A stretch of 64,000 nt of DNA from Trebonia sp963822615 (GCA_963822615.1 CAWGIM010000015.1:496001-560000); one strand, 5' to 3'. Positions 15,670-25,101 are shown, numbered from the stretch's first letter. The notes: generated from the sequence alone by a model not told the origin. Numbers and translations are program-made.

Positions 15670-17163
15670 ATGACCACTTTGCCGTCCGGCCTGCCGGTGG
15701 TAGTGGACCGCGGGGCCGTGACGCCGCTCGCCGCGCAGATATCGGCGCAGCTCCAGGCGGCGGTGGCGGGCGGCGCGCTGCGCGCGGGCGACCGGCTGCC
15801 GTCCAGCCGCGACCTGGCGGTCACCCTCGGCGTCAGCCGGACCGTGGTGACCAACGCCTACGCCCGGCTGTTCGCGGAGGGCTGGCTCGAGGGCCGTCAC
15901 GGCTCCGGCACTTACGTCGCCGACGTCACGCCGGTTCCCGCGGGCGGGCCGCCCCCCGAACACCGCTATCCCGAACGGGATCGGGTTGCACCGGCCCGGC
16001 CCGCCCCGGTTCCCGCGGGCCCGCCGGCCACCGCGGCGGGCCTCATCGACCTGCAGCCAGGCATCTCCTGGGCGGAGGGGATCGACGCCGCCGCCTGGCG
16101 CCGGGCCTGGCGGGCGGCGGGCGCCCACCTGCCGTCCCGCGGTGCCCGACCCGCACGGCCTGCCGGAGCTGCGCGAAGAGATCGCCGCCTACCTGCGCCG
16201 GTCCCGCGGCCTGGTCGTGTCGCCCGCGCAGGTGCTGGTCACCCAGGGCGTGTCGAGCGGGTTCGCCCTGCTGGCGGACGCGCTGCTGGCACCGGGCGAC
16301 GCGGCCGGGGTGGAGGAGCCGGGCTACCCGACCGCCCGCGAGGTGCTGCGCCGGGCCGGCGCCCGGGTGGTGCCGTGCCGGGTGGACGCGCACGGCATCG
16401 TCCCCGAGGAGCTGCCGGGCGGCCTGCGGCTGCTGTACACCTCGCCCGCCCACCAGTACCCGCTCGGCGGCCGCCTGCCGGTGAGCCGCAGGCAGGCGCT
16501 GGTCGCCTGGGCCCGGGCGACCGGGGCGCTGGTGGTGGAGGACGACTACGACAGCGAGTTCCGCTACGACGTGGGGCCGCTGCCCGCCCTGCACAGCATG
16601 GCCCCGGACGTCATCGTCTACCTGGGCACCGCGTCCAAGGTGCTCGCGACCGCGTTCGGCGCGGGCTGGCTGGTCGCGCCGCCTGCGCTGGTGGAGCGGC
16701 TGGCGGCGCTGCGCCCCCGGCTCGGCGCCCGCATCCCGGAGCCGGTGCAGCACGCGGTGCTGGCGCTGCTGCGCTCGGGCGACCTGGAGCGGCACGTCCG
16801 CCGGATGCGCCTGGAGTACGCCCGCCGCCGCGCCGCCCTGGTTGACGGCCTGGCCGGGCCGGCCGGGTCGGCCTGGCCCGGCCGTGGGGGAGCGGGTCCC
16901 GTTCCGGCTGCTGGGCGACACGGCCGGCCTGCACGTGGTGCTGCAGCTGCCGGACGGCTACCCGGCCGGGAGCCTGGTCGGCGGCGGCCGCCGCCCGCGG
17001 CGTCCGGGTCTACCCGCTTGACCGCTACTACGCCGGCCCGCCCACGATGAGCGGGCTCATCCTCGGCTACGGAACCGCCACCCAGGCCCAGCTCGGCCGG
17101 GCCGCCGCCGCACTGGCGGCACTGGTCGCCCGGGTGCCGGATGGACGGCCGCTGACCGGGTAG
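15670..17163 (+). pseudogene. MocR/PdxR-family regulator (GntR-aminotransferase fusion) with three frameshifts
   Basis: The N-terminal GntR winged helix is intact (GDRLPSSRDLAVTLGVSRTV), followed by a class I aminotransferase-like domain with the PLP Lys in YLGTASKVLATAFGAGW and DDYDSEFRYD. The frame changes near 16140, near 16885 and near 16980; reading across them gives a full-length ~495-residue protein ending VPDGRPLTG. Family members bind PLP and regulate vitamin B6 genes or use aminotransferase folds as sensors. The divergent PNPOx-like gene fits that theme. TTG 15667 is an alternative start exactly 6 nt after TAGGGT. Three indels in one conserved gene suggest base-calling errors. Confidence 0.82.
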
Positions 17164-17201
17164 GCGCGTACCGTCACCGCTGGCTGACGGGAGGACCGGG
17201 C

Positions 17202-17507
17202 ATGATCGCGAGGGTCTGGCGCGGTGCGGTCCGTGCCGCCGACGCCGCCGAGTACGTGGCCTACGTGGAGCGGACCGGCATCGAGGGCTACCTGCGCACG
17301 CCCGGCAACCGGGGCGCCTGGCTGCTGTGGCGGGCCGACGGCGACCGGGCCGAGGTCATCACGATGAGCCTGTGGGAGTCCCGCGAGGCGATCGAGGGCT
17401 TCGCCGGCCAGGACATCGACCAGGCGGTCTTCTACCCCGAGGACGACCGCTACCTCATCGAGCGGGACCTCACCGTCACCCACTACGAGGCCGCGGGCGC
17501 CGACTAG
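17202..17507 (+). CDS. Antibiotic biosynthesis monooxygenase-like (ABM) small protein
   Basis: The 101-residue product is a dimeric alpha/beta-barrel protein: IARVWRGAV strand, a helix with YVERTGIEGY, RGAWLLWRADGDRAEVITMS and LWESREAIEGFAG, then a C-terminal strand. The family covers small cofactor-free monooxygenases and many uncharacterised stress proteins; catalytic role is unproven. GGGAGGA precedes the ATG by about 7 nt. It follows the MocR gene by 38 bp on the same strand. Confidence 0.72.
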   Translation: MIARVWRGAVRAADAAEYVAYVERTGIEGYLRTPGNRGAWLLWRADGDRAEVITMSLWESREAIEGFAGQDIDQAVFYPEDDRYLIERDLTVTHYEAAGAD

Positions 17508-17544
17508 CCCGGCCGGGCGCTCGCCGTTGGCCCGGCGGGCCGCG

Positions 17545-18198
17545 TCACTTGCTCGGCCCGGTGAAGGCGACGGTGACGCCGACGCCGATCATCGCCAGGC
17601 CGCCCGCGCCGCCGACCAGCGCGTAGCGGCGCGGCGAGCGGGCGAACCAGGACCGGACGCCGCTGGCGGCCAGGCCCCAGGCGCTGTCGCAGGCCAGCCC
17701 CATGACGACCGAGATCGCGGCCAGTAGCAGCATCTGGGCGGGCACCGCGCCCGCGGCCCGGTTGACGAACTGGGGCAGGATCGCGCCGAACAGGATGTAC
17801 GCCTTGGGGTTGGTGACGCCGACGATCACCCCGTCCCGCAGCGCCCGCCAGCTTCCGGCCGGGCTGCCCGCGGGCGAGGCGATGGCTGCCTCGAGCGAGT
17901 TCCGGTGCCGGAATGCCTGGACGCCGATGAAGATCAGGTAGAGCGCCCCGACGACCTTGACGACGGTGAACACCTGCTCAGAACGCTGCAGCAGCGCGCC
18001 AAGGCCGACCGCCACGCACGCCGCCACCAGGTAGTTCCCCGCCGCGTGGCCGGCCGCGGTGGCGACCGCGGTCCGCCGCCCGTGCGACAGCGCCCGCCCG
18101 ATCACGAACAGCACCCCGGGGCCGGGGATGACGATGATGACAAGCGACGCGACCGTGAAGCCGACGAGCTGCCCGGACGAGATCATGCTGCCATTCAA
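17545..18198 (-). CDS. LysE/RhtB-family amino acid exporter
   Basis: The 217-residue membrane protein has the family N-terminus with VIIVIPGPGVLFVIGRAL (the P-G-P motif), six hydrophobic segments and the GALYLIFIGVQAFR block. Such proteins export amino acids or homoserine-lactone-like compounds by proton antiport. The start at 18198 (or ATG 18186) lacks a strong ribosome binding site. It is convergent with the ABM gene and lies downstream of kup with a 110-bp gap that holds nothing recognisable. Confidence 0.86.
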   Translation of the reverse strand: MNGSMISSGQLVGFTVASLVIIVIPGPGVLFVIGRALSHGRRTAVATAAGHAAGNYLVAACVAVGLGALLQRSEQVFTVVKVVGALYLIFIGVQAFRHRNSLEAAIASPAGSPAGSWRALRDGVIVGVTNPKAYILFGAILPQFVNRAAGAVPAQMLLLAAISVVMGLACDSAWGLAASGVRSWFARSPRRYALVGGAGGLAMIGVGVTVAFTGPSK

Positions 18199-18308
18199 GC
18201 GCCGGGCAGGCCGGGGCGCTAGCTGCCCCGCATGGTTGGCGCTCTGGGCCGCCTATGACCGGCCTGATCCTCCAACCATCGTTGCCGGCCGCTGCAGCCG
18301 AGCCGCGA

Positions 18309-20207
18309 TCAGAGCTCGATGCGGGAGCCCATGATGACGGTGCGCTCGCGGGGGAGCCGGAAGTACTCGGCCGCGTCGGCGGTCAGCCGGGTGGTGGCGA
18401 TGAACAGGCGCTTGCGCCAGCGGCTGAGGCCGGGGGTGCTGCCCTTGACGACCTCGATGGTGGACAGGAAGTAGGAGACCTGCTCGGTGTCGAGCGGCCC
18501 CTCGTAGCAGGCCTCGCGGATGAGCGGCAGCAGCGCGGGGACGTTGGGCGGGTCCATGTAGCCGACCCGCACGGTGACGTGGTAGATCCGGTCGTCGCTG
18601 TAGCCGAGGTCGTCGACCTCGAGGCGGCTGGCCGGGTCGGCGTGCGGCTTCGGCAGCGTCTCGATCGCCAGGATGATCACGTGGTCGTGCAGCACGTGGT
18701 TGTGCTCGACGTTGGCGCGCAGCGCCAGCGGGGTGGTGTCGTTGCCCCGGTTGAGGAAGATCGCGGTGCCCGGGACCCGGGGCAGCGGCGGCTTCTTGAC
18801 GTGCAGCTGGTGGATGAAGTCGCGCAGCGACCCCTCGTCGCGCTCGCGCGCCCGGGTGACCAGGGCGCGGCCCTTCTGCCAGGTGGTCAGGACGGCGAAC
18901 ACCAGGATGCCGATGGCGAGCGGCAGCCACGCCCCGTGCGGCAGCTTGGTCAGGTTGGCGGACAGGAACAGCAGGTCGACCAGCAGCAGCAGGCCGGCCC
19001 CGGGGAGCACCAGCCACAGCGGCTTGCGCCACTGGCTGCGCGCTATGTAGAAGAACAGCAGCGTGGAGATGGAGATGGTGCCGGTCACCGCGACGCCGTA
19101 GGCGTAGGCCAGCGCGGTGGAGGTGCGGAAGGTGAAGACCAGCGCGAGCACCGCGACCAGCAGCGCGCAGTTGATCCAGGGCACGTAGATCTGGCCGGCC
19201 TGATCCTCGGACGTGTGCTCGATCCGCAGCCGCGGCAGGTAGCCGATCTGGGCCGCCTGCTGGGTGACCGAGAACGCGCCCGAGATGACCGCCTGCGAGG
19301 CGATCACGGTGGCGGCGGTGGCCAGGATCACCATCGGGACCCGCGCCCAGCCGGAGATCAGCAGGAAGAAGGGGTTGCTGACCTTGGCCGGGTCGGACAG
19401 CACCAGCGCGCCCTGTCCCATGTAGTTGAGGATGCAGGCCGGGAACACCACGAACAGCCAGGACCGGGTGACCGGCCCGCGGCCGAAGTGCCCCATGTCG
19501 GCGTACAGCGCCTCGGCCCCGGTCACCGCCAGCACCACCGCCGCGAGCGAGAAGAACGCGGTGCTGAAGTGCCCGAACAGGAAGCTGGCGGCGTAGGTGG
19601 GGGACAGCGCCTTGAGGATCGACGGGTTGCCGACGATGCCGTGCACGCCCCAGGCGCCGATCACCAGGAACCACACCACCATCACCGGGCCGAACAGCCG
19701 CCCGACCACCTCGGTGCCGAACCGCTGCAGCAGGAACAGGCCGATGATGATCACCGCGGTGACCGGCAGCACGATGGCGCCCAGCGACGGCGCCGCCACC
19801 TGCGCGCCCTCGATCGCGGAGAGCACCGAGATGGCGGGGGTGATCATGCTGTCGCCGAAGAACAGCGACGCGCCGAACACCCCGAGTACCGCCAGCACCA
19901 GCGCGACCCGGCGCCTGCTGGGCGCACCGCGGCGGCGGATCAGGGTGATCAGCGCCATGATGCCGCCCTCGCCGTCGTTGTCGGCGCGCATCACCAGCAG
20001 CACGTAGGTGACCATCACGATGGTCACCACCGACCAGAAGATCAGCGAGATGATGCCGTACACGTGCTCGGTCGTCACCGAGACCCGGTGCGGGTCGGAC
20101 GGGCTGAAAACCGTCTGCACGGTATAGAGCGGGCTGGTGCCGATGTCGCCGAACACGACCCCGAGCGCGCCGAGCTCCAGTGCACCCCGCGCGGTTCCGC
20201 GGCTCAT
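18309..20207 (-). CDS. kup: Potassium uptake protein Kup
   Basis: The 632-residue product has the KUP hallmark near its N-terminus, LGVVFGDIGTSPLYTV, followed by RADNDGEGGIMALI and about twelve membrane segments, then a C-terminal cytoplasmic region (~residues 470-632). The family couples K+ uptake to protons. Length and motifs are normal. GGGAGG stands 3-4 nt before ATG 20207. It appears monocistronic. Confidence 0.93.
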   Translation of the reverse strand: MSRGTARGALELGALGVVFGDIGTSPLYTVQTVFSPSDPHRVSVTTEHVYGIISLIFWSVVTIVMVTYVLLVMRADNDGEGGIMALITLIRRRGAPSRRRVALVLAVLGVFGASLFFGDSMITPAISVLSAIEGAQVAAPSLGAIVLPVTAVIIIGLFLLQRFGTEVVGRLFGPVMVVWFLVIGAWGVHGIVGNPSILKALSPTYAASFLFGHFSTAFFSLAAVVLAVTGAEALYADMGHFGRGPVTRSWLFVVFPACILNYMGQGALVLSDPAKVSNPFFLLISGWARVPMVILATAATVIASQAVISGAFSVTQQAAQIGYLPRLRIEHTSEDQAGQIYVPWINCALLVAVLALVFTFRTSTALAYAYGVAVTGTISISTLLFFYIARSQWRKPLWLVLPGAGLLLLVDLLFLSANLTKLPHGAWLPLAIGILVFAVLTTWQKGRALVTRARERDEGSLRDFIHQLHVKKPPLPRVPGTAIFLNRGNDTTPLALRANVEHNHVLHDHVIILAIETLPKPHADPASRLEVDDLGYSDDRIYHVTVRVGYMDPPNVPALLPLIREACYEGPLDTEQVSYFLSTIEVVKGSTPGLSRWRKRLFIATTRLTADAAEYFRLPRERTVIMGSRIEL

Positions 20208-20321
20208 CTGCCTCCCTGTACGGCTGGTACCGCCATGCTCAGAACCCTACTGGGGTGACCGGCAGCGGCCCTCAGGAGGTTCCCGTAACCGGGGGACGGT
20301 AACCGGGTCCGGCCGGCCGGG

Positions 20322-21410
20322 CTATCTTCCCGCGGTCAGGGCGGGGGGCCGCCGGTGCTCGAGTCGTCGCCGGAGGTGGGCGGCGCCGGGGGTGGCGTAG
20401 ATCTCGGCCTCGCGCCCGGGGTCGCGACGGCGCTCGGCCAGGTGCAGCCGGTCCACGCAGGCCAGCACCGCCAGCGACCCGGCCAGCCAGATCGCGAGGA
20501 CCAGCAGCGGGTGCCCCAGGTCGGTGTCGGGGAGGTAGACGACGTGGCGCGCGGCCGACACGATCGCACCGTCCGGCAGCCACGGCGCGATCTGGCGGAA
20601 GCCGTCGGGCAGGAACGCGAACGGCACCGTCCCGCCGGACACCGCGTTGCCGATGAAGACGAAGGCGAGCGCGGCCAGCCCGGTGCCCGGCAGCCCGGTC
20701 ACCGCCTGGCAGGCGGTGACGAAGGCGACGAAGGTGAACGAGCCGAGGAAGCCGACGCCGATCAGCGCGGCGGTCGCCCCGGTCAGCGCGCCGAAGACGG
20801 CGTCCAGCGCGAGCACCCCCGCGCCCGCGGCGAGCAGGGCGAAGGTGACCGCGGCGGCGACCCGCCACCACAGCCGGAACCGCCGCCCGGCCAGGAACAG
20901 CCCGATGCCCCCGATCACGCTGGGCACCAGCAGGCCGAGCTCGAAGACGAAGACCGACAGCCCCGAGCGGTCACTGGCGGGCAGCGGCGCGACGTCGAGC
21001 GGGCGGGCCTCGCGGTGCAGGGCGGACGCGGCGGCGGTGAAGGCGGCGTTGACCGCTTGCTGCTGGCTCGCCCCGGCCGCGCCGGCCGTCACGATCGTCA
21101 GCGGCCCGGCCGGGCCCGCCAGCAGGCCGCCGGCCGCTGACTGGGCGCGCACGCTGTCCGTCACCGCACGCGGTGACGGCGCCGGCACGACGGTGAAGCC
21201 GCCCGGCGCGGCCCGGGCGAGCCCGGCCTCCAGCTGCCGTTCAAGCGCGGCCGGAGCGGCGACCGCGATCCGGACGCCGTGCGGGGCGGGATCGTGGTCG
21301 GCGAAGCCGAACGACAGCGTCAGGATGAAGGCGGCCAGGGCGGCCGCGGCGGCCACCGCGAACAGGCGGCGGGGGGACGGCGGCCGGGGCGGCCGCGGGA
21401 TCTCGTGCAC
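20322..21410 (-). CDS. DUF3533/YhgE-like membrane protein
   Basis: GTG 21410 follows GGGAG at 8 nt; a longer frame exists but runs through the divergent promoter. The ~362-residue protein has one N-terminal membrane segment, a ~140-residue extracytoplasmic region, then about five hydrophobic segments and a basic cytoplasmic tail. This topology matches DUF3533/YhgE-Pip-like proteins and the membrane part of ABC-2 exporters; no ATPase is adjacent. It is divergent from a TetR regulator that probably controls it, so an efflux or cell-envelope role is plausible. Confidence 0.65.
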   Translation of the reverse strand: MHEIPRPPRPPSPRRLFAVAAAAALAAFILTLSFGFADHDPAPHGVRIAVAAPAALERQLEAGLARAAPGGFTVVPAPSPRAVTDSVRAQSAAGGLLAGPAGPLTIVTAGAAGASQQQAVNAAFTAAASALHREARPLDVAPLPASDRSGLSVFVFELGLLVPSVIGGIGLFLAGRRFRLWWRVAAAVTFALLAAGAGVLALDAVFGALTGATAALIGVGFLGSFTFVAFVTACQAVTGLPGTGLAALAFVFIGNAVSGGTVPFAFLPDGFRQIAPWLPDGAIVSAARHVVYLPDTDLGHPLLVLAIWLAGSLAVLACVDRLHLAERRRDPGREAEIYATPGAAHLRRRLEHRRPPALTAGR

Positions 21411-21441
21411 GGGAATTCTCCCAGGGCTGGTCCGCCCGGCC

Positions 21442-21493
21442 ACTAATGACCAAGCGGTTACTAACGACGCTACCACGCCCCGGCACTAATGAC
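21442..21493. promoter_or_regulatory. Three direct repeats ACTAAyGAC in a divergent promoter
   Basis: ACTAATGAC at 21442-21450, ACTAACGAC at 21460-21468 and ACTAATGAC at 21485-21493 (the outer two extended as CACTAATGACCA) lie between the DUF3533-like gene and tetR. They are a likely TetR operator array, although direct rather than inverted repeats are unusual for the family. Confidence 0.5.
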
Positions 21494-21499
21494 CACTTG

Positions 21500-21505
21500 T
21501 ACACT
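21500..21505 (+). promoter_or_regulatory. -10 element of leaderless tetR
   Basis: TACACT lies 7 nt before ATG 21513; no ribosome binding site is visible. Confidence 0.5.
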
Positions 21506-21512
21506 TAGCGGC

Positions 21513-22202
21513 ATGGAAGACGGACCGCAGCACGAGCCGGGCCGTTCGGCGCCCCGGCGCCGCCGGGACCCGGAGGCGTCACAGGCAGCGATCCTCGAAG
21601 CGGCCCGGGAGGTGTTCACCGAGCGCGGTTACGCGCGCGCCACCATCCGCGAGATCGCCCGCCGGGCCGGCGTCACCCACGGACTGGTGATGCGGCACTT
21701 CGGCAGCAAGGAACAGCTCCTGCTCAAGGCGCTGCCGGGGCCGCGGGCCATCGCCGGCGCCGTCCCCGGCGACGTGGGCACGCTGGCGGAACGGGTCGCG
21801 GCCGCGTTCGTGGCGGAGACGGAGGCCGCGGGCAGCGGCGAGCACGCCGGGGTCGCCCTGATCCGCAGCGCGGCCTCGGGCGAGCAGGTGGCGATGCCGC
21901 TCTACGCCGCCCTGCAGCAGGAGGTGGTCACGGCCTTCCGCCAGGTACTCGGCCCCGGCTCGGAGGTGTACGCCGGACTGCTCGGCGCGCTCTTCATCGG
22001 CGTGCTGTTCGGCCGCTACGTCGCCCGGGCCGGCATCCTGGCTGAGCTCACGCCGGAAGAGCTCGAGCGCTACCTGGTGCCGGCCATCCGCGCGCTGCTC
22101 GCGCCGGCCACCGGGCCCGGTAGTGGCGCTGACGGTAGCACTCGGTTAGATTTACCGCGAAGCGGACCAGCAACGGGGCCGCCGCGGGGACTGGAGGGCT
22201 GA
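21513..22202 (+). CDS. TetR-family regulator
   Basis: The 229-residue protein starts at ATG 21513 (MEDGPQH). Residues ~20-70 are the TetR helix-turn-helix: AILEAAREVFTERGYARATI, REIARRAGVTHGLVMRHFGSKEQLL. The ligand domain follows, with a normal length to about residue 200. The last ~27 residues (from GSGADGSTRL) are encoded by DNA that recurs as non-coding promoter sequence before the second methyltransferase gene, so this tail is probably an accidental extension. It most likely represses the divergent membrane protein gene. Confidence 0.85.
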   Translation: MEDGPQHEPGRSAPRRRRDPEASQAAILEAAREVFTERGYARATIREIARRAGVTHGLVMRHFGSKEQLLLKALPGPRAIAGAVPGDVGTLAERVAAAFVAETEAAGSGEHAGVALIRSAASGEQVAMPLYAALQQEVVTAFRQVLGPGSEVYAGLLGALFIGVLFGRYVARAGILAELTPEELERYLVPAIRALLAPATGPGSGADGSTRLDLPRSGPATGPPRGLEG

Positions 22203-23975
22203 CCGTGCGTGACGACGACACGTCGAAGGTGCAGCCCGCGCGGATGTACGACTTCCTGCTCGGCGGCAAGAACCACTTCGAGTCCGACCGGCAGGCCATA
22301 TCCGACAGCCTGTACTCGCTGCCGAACGCGCGCACCGGGGTGCGGGAGAACCGGGCGTTCCTCGGCCGGGCGGTGCGCTACCTGGCGGCCGAGGCGGGCG
22401 TCCGGCAGTTCCTCGACATCGGGGCGGGGCTGCCGGCCGAGGACAGCGTGCACGCGGTGGCCCAGTCGCTCGCGCCGGACAGCCGGGTCGTCTACGTGGA
22501 CAATGACCCGGCGGTGATCGTGCATGCCCGGGCCGAGCTGACCAGTCACCCGGACGGCCGGGTGGCGTACCTCCAGGCCGACCTGCGTGACCCGGAAGCG
22601 ATCCTGCGTGACCCGGCCGTGCGCGAGACGCTCGTCTTCACCCGCCCGGTCGCCCTGCTGCTGGTGGCGGTGCTCGACTTCATCCTCGACGAGGACGACC
22701 CGGCCAAGATCGTGGCCACGCTGCTCGACGCGCTGCCGCCGGGGAGCTACCTGGTCGTCTCGCAGACGACCCCGGACTTCACCGACCCGCAGGTGGTGGC
22801 GGACGGGGCGGCCAAGCGGGAGAAGATGGGCCTGCGGTTCCAGCCCAGGACCGCCGAGGAACTGGCCGACGTCGCGCTCGCCCACGTTGAGCTGATCCCG
22901 CCCGGGCTGGTGCCGGTCTCGGAGTGGCGGCCGGAGGACGCGAGCGTCCCGCGCCCGCTGCCCGCCGAGGTCGCCTTCTACGGCGTGGTAGGCAGGAAGC
23001 CGGCCGCCTGCGGCGGCCGCGGGTGAGGTGCGGCCGGCGCGGCCGGCGCTGACGGCGCCGGCCACGGGGGCTTAGCAGTGGCGCTGACGGTAGCACTCGG
23101 TTAAATTAGCCGCGAAGCGGACTGGTAACGGGGCCGCCGCGGGACTGGAGGGCCGGCCGGTGCGTGACGACGACACAGCGAAGGCACACCACGCGCGGAT
23201 GTACGACTTCCTGCTCGGCGGCAAGAACCACTTCGAGCCTGACCGGCAGGCCATTTCCGACCTGCTGTACCCGCTGCCGAACCCGCGGACCGGGGTGCGG
23301 GAGAACCGGGCGTTCCTCGGCCGGGCGGTGCGCTACCTGGCGGCCGAGGCGGGCATCCGGCAGTTCCTCGACATCGGGGCGGGCATGCCGGCCGAGGGCA
23401 GCGTGCACGAGATCGCCCAGTCGGTCGCGCCGGACAGCCGGGTCGTCTACGTGGACAACGACCCGGCGGTGATCGCGCACGCCCGGGCCGAGCTGACCAG
23501 CCACCCGGGTGGCCAGGTGGCGTACCTGCAGGCCGACCTGAACGACCCGGAGGCGATCCTGCGCGCGCCGGAAGTGCGCTCGACGCTTGCCTTCACCCGC
23601 CCGGTCGCCCTGTTGCTGGTGGCGGTGCTCGACTACATCCTCGACGAGGACGGCCCGGCCGAGATCGTCGCCACGCTGCTCGACGCGCTGCCGCCGGGGA
23701 GCTACCTGGTCGTCTCGTCGGTGACCGGCGACTTCAATGACCCGCAGGTGGTGGCGGACGGGGCGGCGGCAATGGAGAAGGCGGGCATGCGGCGCCAGAG
23801 CCGCAGCGCCGAGGAGTTCGCCGACATCGCCCTCACCCGGGTTGAGCTGATACCGCCCGGCCTGGTGCCGGTCTCGGAGTGGCGGCCGGAGGACGTGACC
23901 GCCCCGCGCCCGCTGCCCGCCGAGGTCGCCTTCTACGGCGCGGTAGGCAGGAAGCCGGCCGCCTGCGGCGGCCGC
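22122..23975 (+). repeat. Tandem duplication of a methyltransferase gene with its promoter
   Basis: The segment from 22122 to about 23020 recurs from 23077 to about 23975 at a constant offset of 955 bp, including ~80 bp before each start codon (AGTGGCGCTGACGGTAGCAC and beyond) and both full coding regions. Divergence is by point changes only. Confidence 0.9.
22205..23026 (+). CDS. SAM-dependent methyltransferase, DUF574 / Methyltransf_19 (copy 1)
   Basis: GTG 22205 lies 2 nt after the tetR stop, with GGAGGG just upstream. The 273-residue product has the family N-terminus ARMYDFLLGGKNHFESDRQA, the SAM site FLDIGAGLP (instead of the classical GxGxG), VVYVDNDPAVIVHARA and the LLDALPPGSYLVVS strand. 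The family is expanded in actinomycetes; substrates are not established. It is nearly identical to the next gene. The upstream promoter lies within the tetR 3' end. Confidence 0.88.
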   Translation: MRDDDTSKVQPARMYDFLLGGKNHFESDRQAISDSLYSLPNARTGVRENRAFLGRAVRYLAAEAGVRQFLDIGAGLPAEDSVHAVAQSLAPDSRVVYVDNDPAVIVHARAELTSHPDGRVAYLQADLRDPEAILRDPAVRETLVFTRPVALLLVAVLDFILDEDDPAKIVATLLDALPPGSYLVVSQTTPDFTDPQVVADGAAKREKMGLRFQPRTAEELADVALAHVELIPPGLVPVSEWRPEDASVPRPLPAEVAFYGVVGRKPAACGGRG

Positions 23976-23981
23976 CGGTAG
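23160..23981 (+). CDS. SAM-dependent methyltransferase, DUF574 / Methyltransf_19 (copy 2)
   Basis: It has the same length and start context as copy 1, with ACTGGAGGG before the GTG. The motifs ARMYDFLLGGKNHFEPDRQA, FLDIGAGMP and VVYVDNDPAVIAHARA are retained, so it should be functional. Differences concentrate in residues 7-12, 165-205 and 205-230, which could alter substrate choice. It is convergent with the YbdK-type ligase, whose stop lies 3 nt beyond. Confidence 0.88.
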   Translation: MRDDDTAKAHHARMYDFLLGGKNHFEPDRQAISDLLYPLPNPRTGVRENRAFLGRAVRYLAAEAGIRQFLDIGAGMPAEGSVHEIAQSVAPDSRVVYVDNDPAVIAHARAELTSHPGGQVAYLQADLNDPEAILRAPEVRSTLAFTRPVALLLVAVLDYILDEDGPAEIVATLLDALPPGSYLVVSSVTGDFNDPQVVADGAAAMEKAGMRRQSRSAEEFADIALTRVELIPPGLVPVSEWRPEDVTAPRPLPAEVAFYGAVGRKPAACGGRR

Positions 23982-23984
23982 CCG

Positions 23985-25070
23985 CTACCGGGCGGTGACC
24001 GCGGCCGCCCGGTCGATCATGGCGGACAGCCCCCGGTCGAGGCGGGTAGCACGCTGGAACGCCGCCCCGTTGCCGCGGGCGAGTAGCGCGTCGAGCAGCG
24101 CGCGGACCGTGTCGGTGTCGCCCGCCTCGTCGAGCGCGTCCCTGACGTGGCCGAACAGTTCCTCGGCGGCGGCCACGGCGGGCCCCGGGCGGCCGCTGAG
24201 CGGGCTGAGGAGCACGTCGGCCAGGCCGGACCGGCTGGCCCGCCACGAGGCCAGCCGCAGCATCTCGATGCGCGCGCCAGGGACGACCGCGCCGTCTCGC
24301 CAGCGGCGGGCCTCCGTTTCCACCAGCCCCCGGGTCAGCGCCGCGATCAGCGCCGCGTCGTCGGCGTAGAGGCACACGTCAGCGATGCGCACCTCGATCG
24401 TCGGGTAGTGCTCGGACAGCCGCGCGTCGAAGTACACCATGCCGGAGTCGAGCAGCGTGCCGCTGCCGACCATCTGCCGCACGGTCGCCTGGTAGGCCTC
24501 GGCGGTGCCGAAGGCATCGGTCGGCCCGGCGGTCGGCCAGCGGCCCCAGGCCTGGTAGCGGAAGCTCGCGTAACCGCTGTCCAGCCCCTGCCAGAACGGC
24601 GAGTTGGCGCTCAGCGCCAGCAGCACCGGCAGCCACGGGCGGATCCGGTCGAGCACCGCGACCCCCTCCTCGGGCGAGGAGACGCCGACGTGCACGTGGC
24701 AGCCGCAGGTGAGCTGCTCGTGGGCGGTGATGCCGAACGCGCGCGCCATCCGCAGGTAGCGGCCCTTGCGCACCAGCTCCGGCTCGACCGGGACCGGCGA
24801 CGTGGCCAGCGCGGCCACCCGGGCACCCGCCCGGGCCGCCGCGGCCGCCGCCAGGGACCGGCCCCGGCCTAGCTCGCCGCGCAGCTCGCCGAGGTCGTCG
24901 CAGGTCCTGGTGTTGGTTTCGAGCTGCTGCTGCTGCAACTCGTAGTCGAGTTCCTGGTCGGCTCCCGGCTCGGCCGGCTCGAGCGCCGACCCGGCGACCG
25001 CCAGCGGGACCCCGGTTCCCGGCTCCACCAGCAGTAGCTCTTCTTCCACGCCCATCGTCCGTTTCGTCAC
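23985..25070 (-). CDS. YbdK-type carboxylate-amine ligase (glutamate-cysteine ligase family 2)
   Basis: The 361-residue product carries the GCS2 signatures: MGVEEELLLVEPGT at the N-terminus, QLTCGCHVHVGVSSPEEGV in the middle and TIEVRIADVCLY later. Members ligate glutamate to cysteine or other amines in an ATP-dependent reaction; actinomycetes usually rely on mycothiol, so the physiological product is uncertain. The start may be ATG 25070 or the internal MGVEEE at 25055. The gene is divergent from the SDR gene. Confidence 0.88.
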   Translation of the reverse strand: MTKRTMGVEEELLLVEPGTGVPLAVAGSALEPAEPGADQELDYELQQQQLETNTRTCDDLGELRGELGRGRSLAAAAAARAGARVAALATSPVPVEPELVRKGRYLRMARAFGITAHEQLTCGCHVHVGVSSPEEGVAVLDRIRPWLPVLLALSANSPFWQGLDSGYASFRYQAWGRWPTAGPTDAFGTAEAYQATVRQMVGSGTLLDSGMVYFDARLSEHYPTIEVRIADVCLYADDAALIAALTRGLVETEARRWRDGAVVPGARIEMLRLASWRASRSGLADVLLSPLSGRPGPAVAAAEELFGHVRDALDEAGDTDTVRALLDALLARGNGAAFQRATRLDRGLSAMIDRAAAVTAR

Positions 25071-25101
25071 GGTGGCTCAGGTTCCCGCCGATTGCCGCCT
25101 C

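Noticed and set aside
18255..20258. 667-codon open frame opposite kup
   Set aside because: It is low-complexity and antisense to a well-conserved transporter gene, with no ribosome binding site or family motif.
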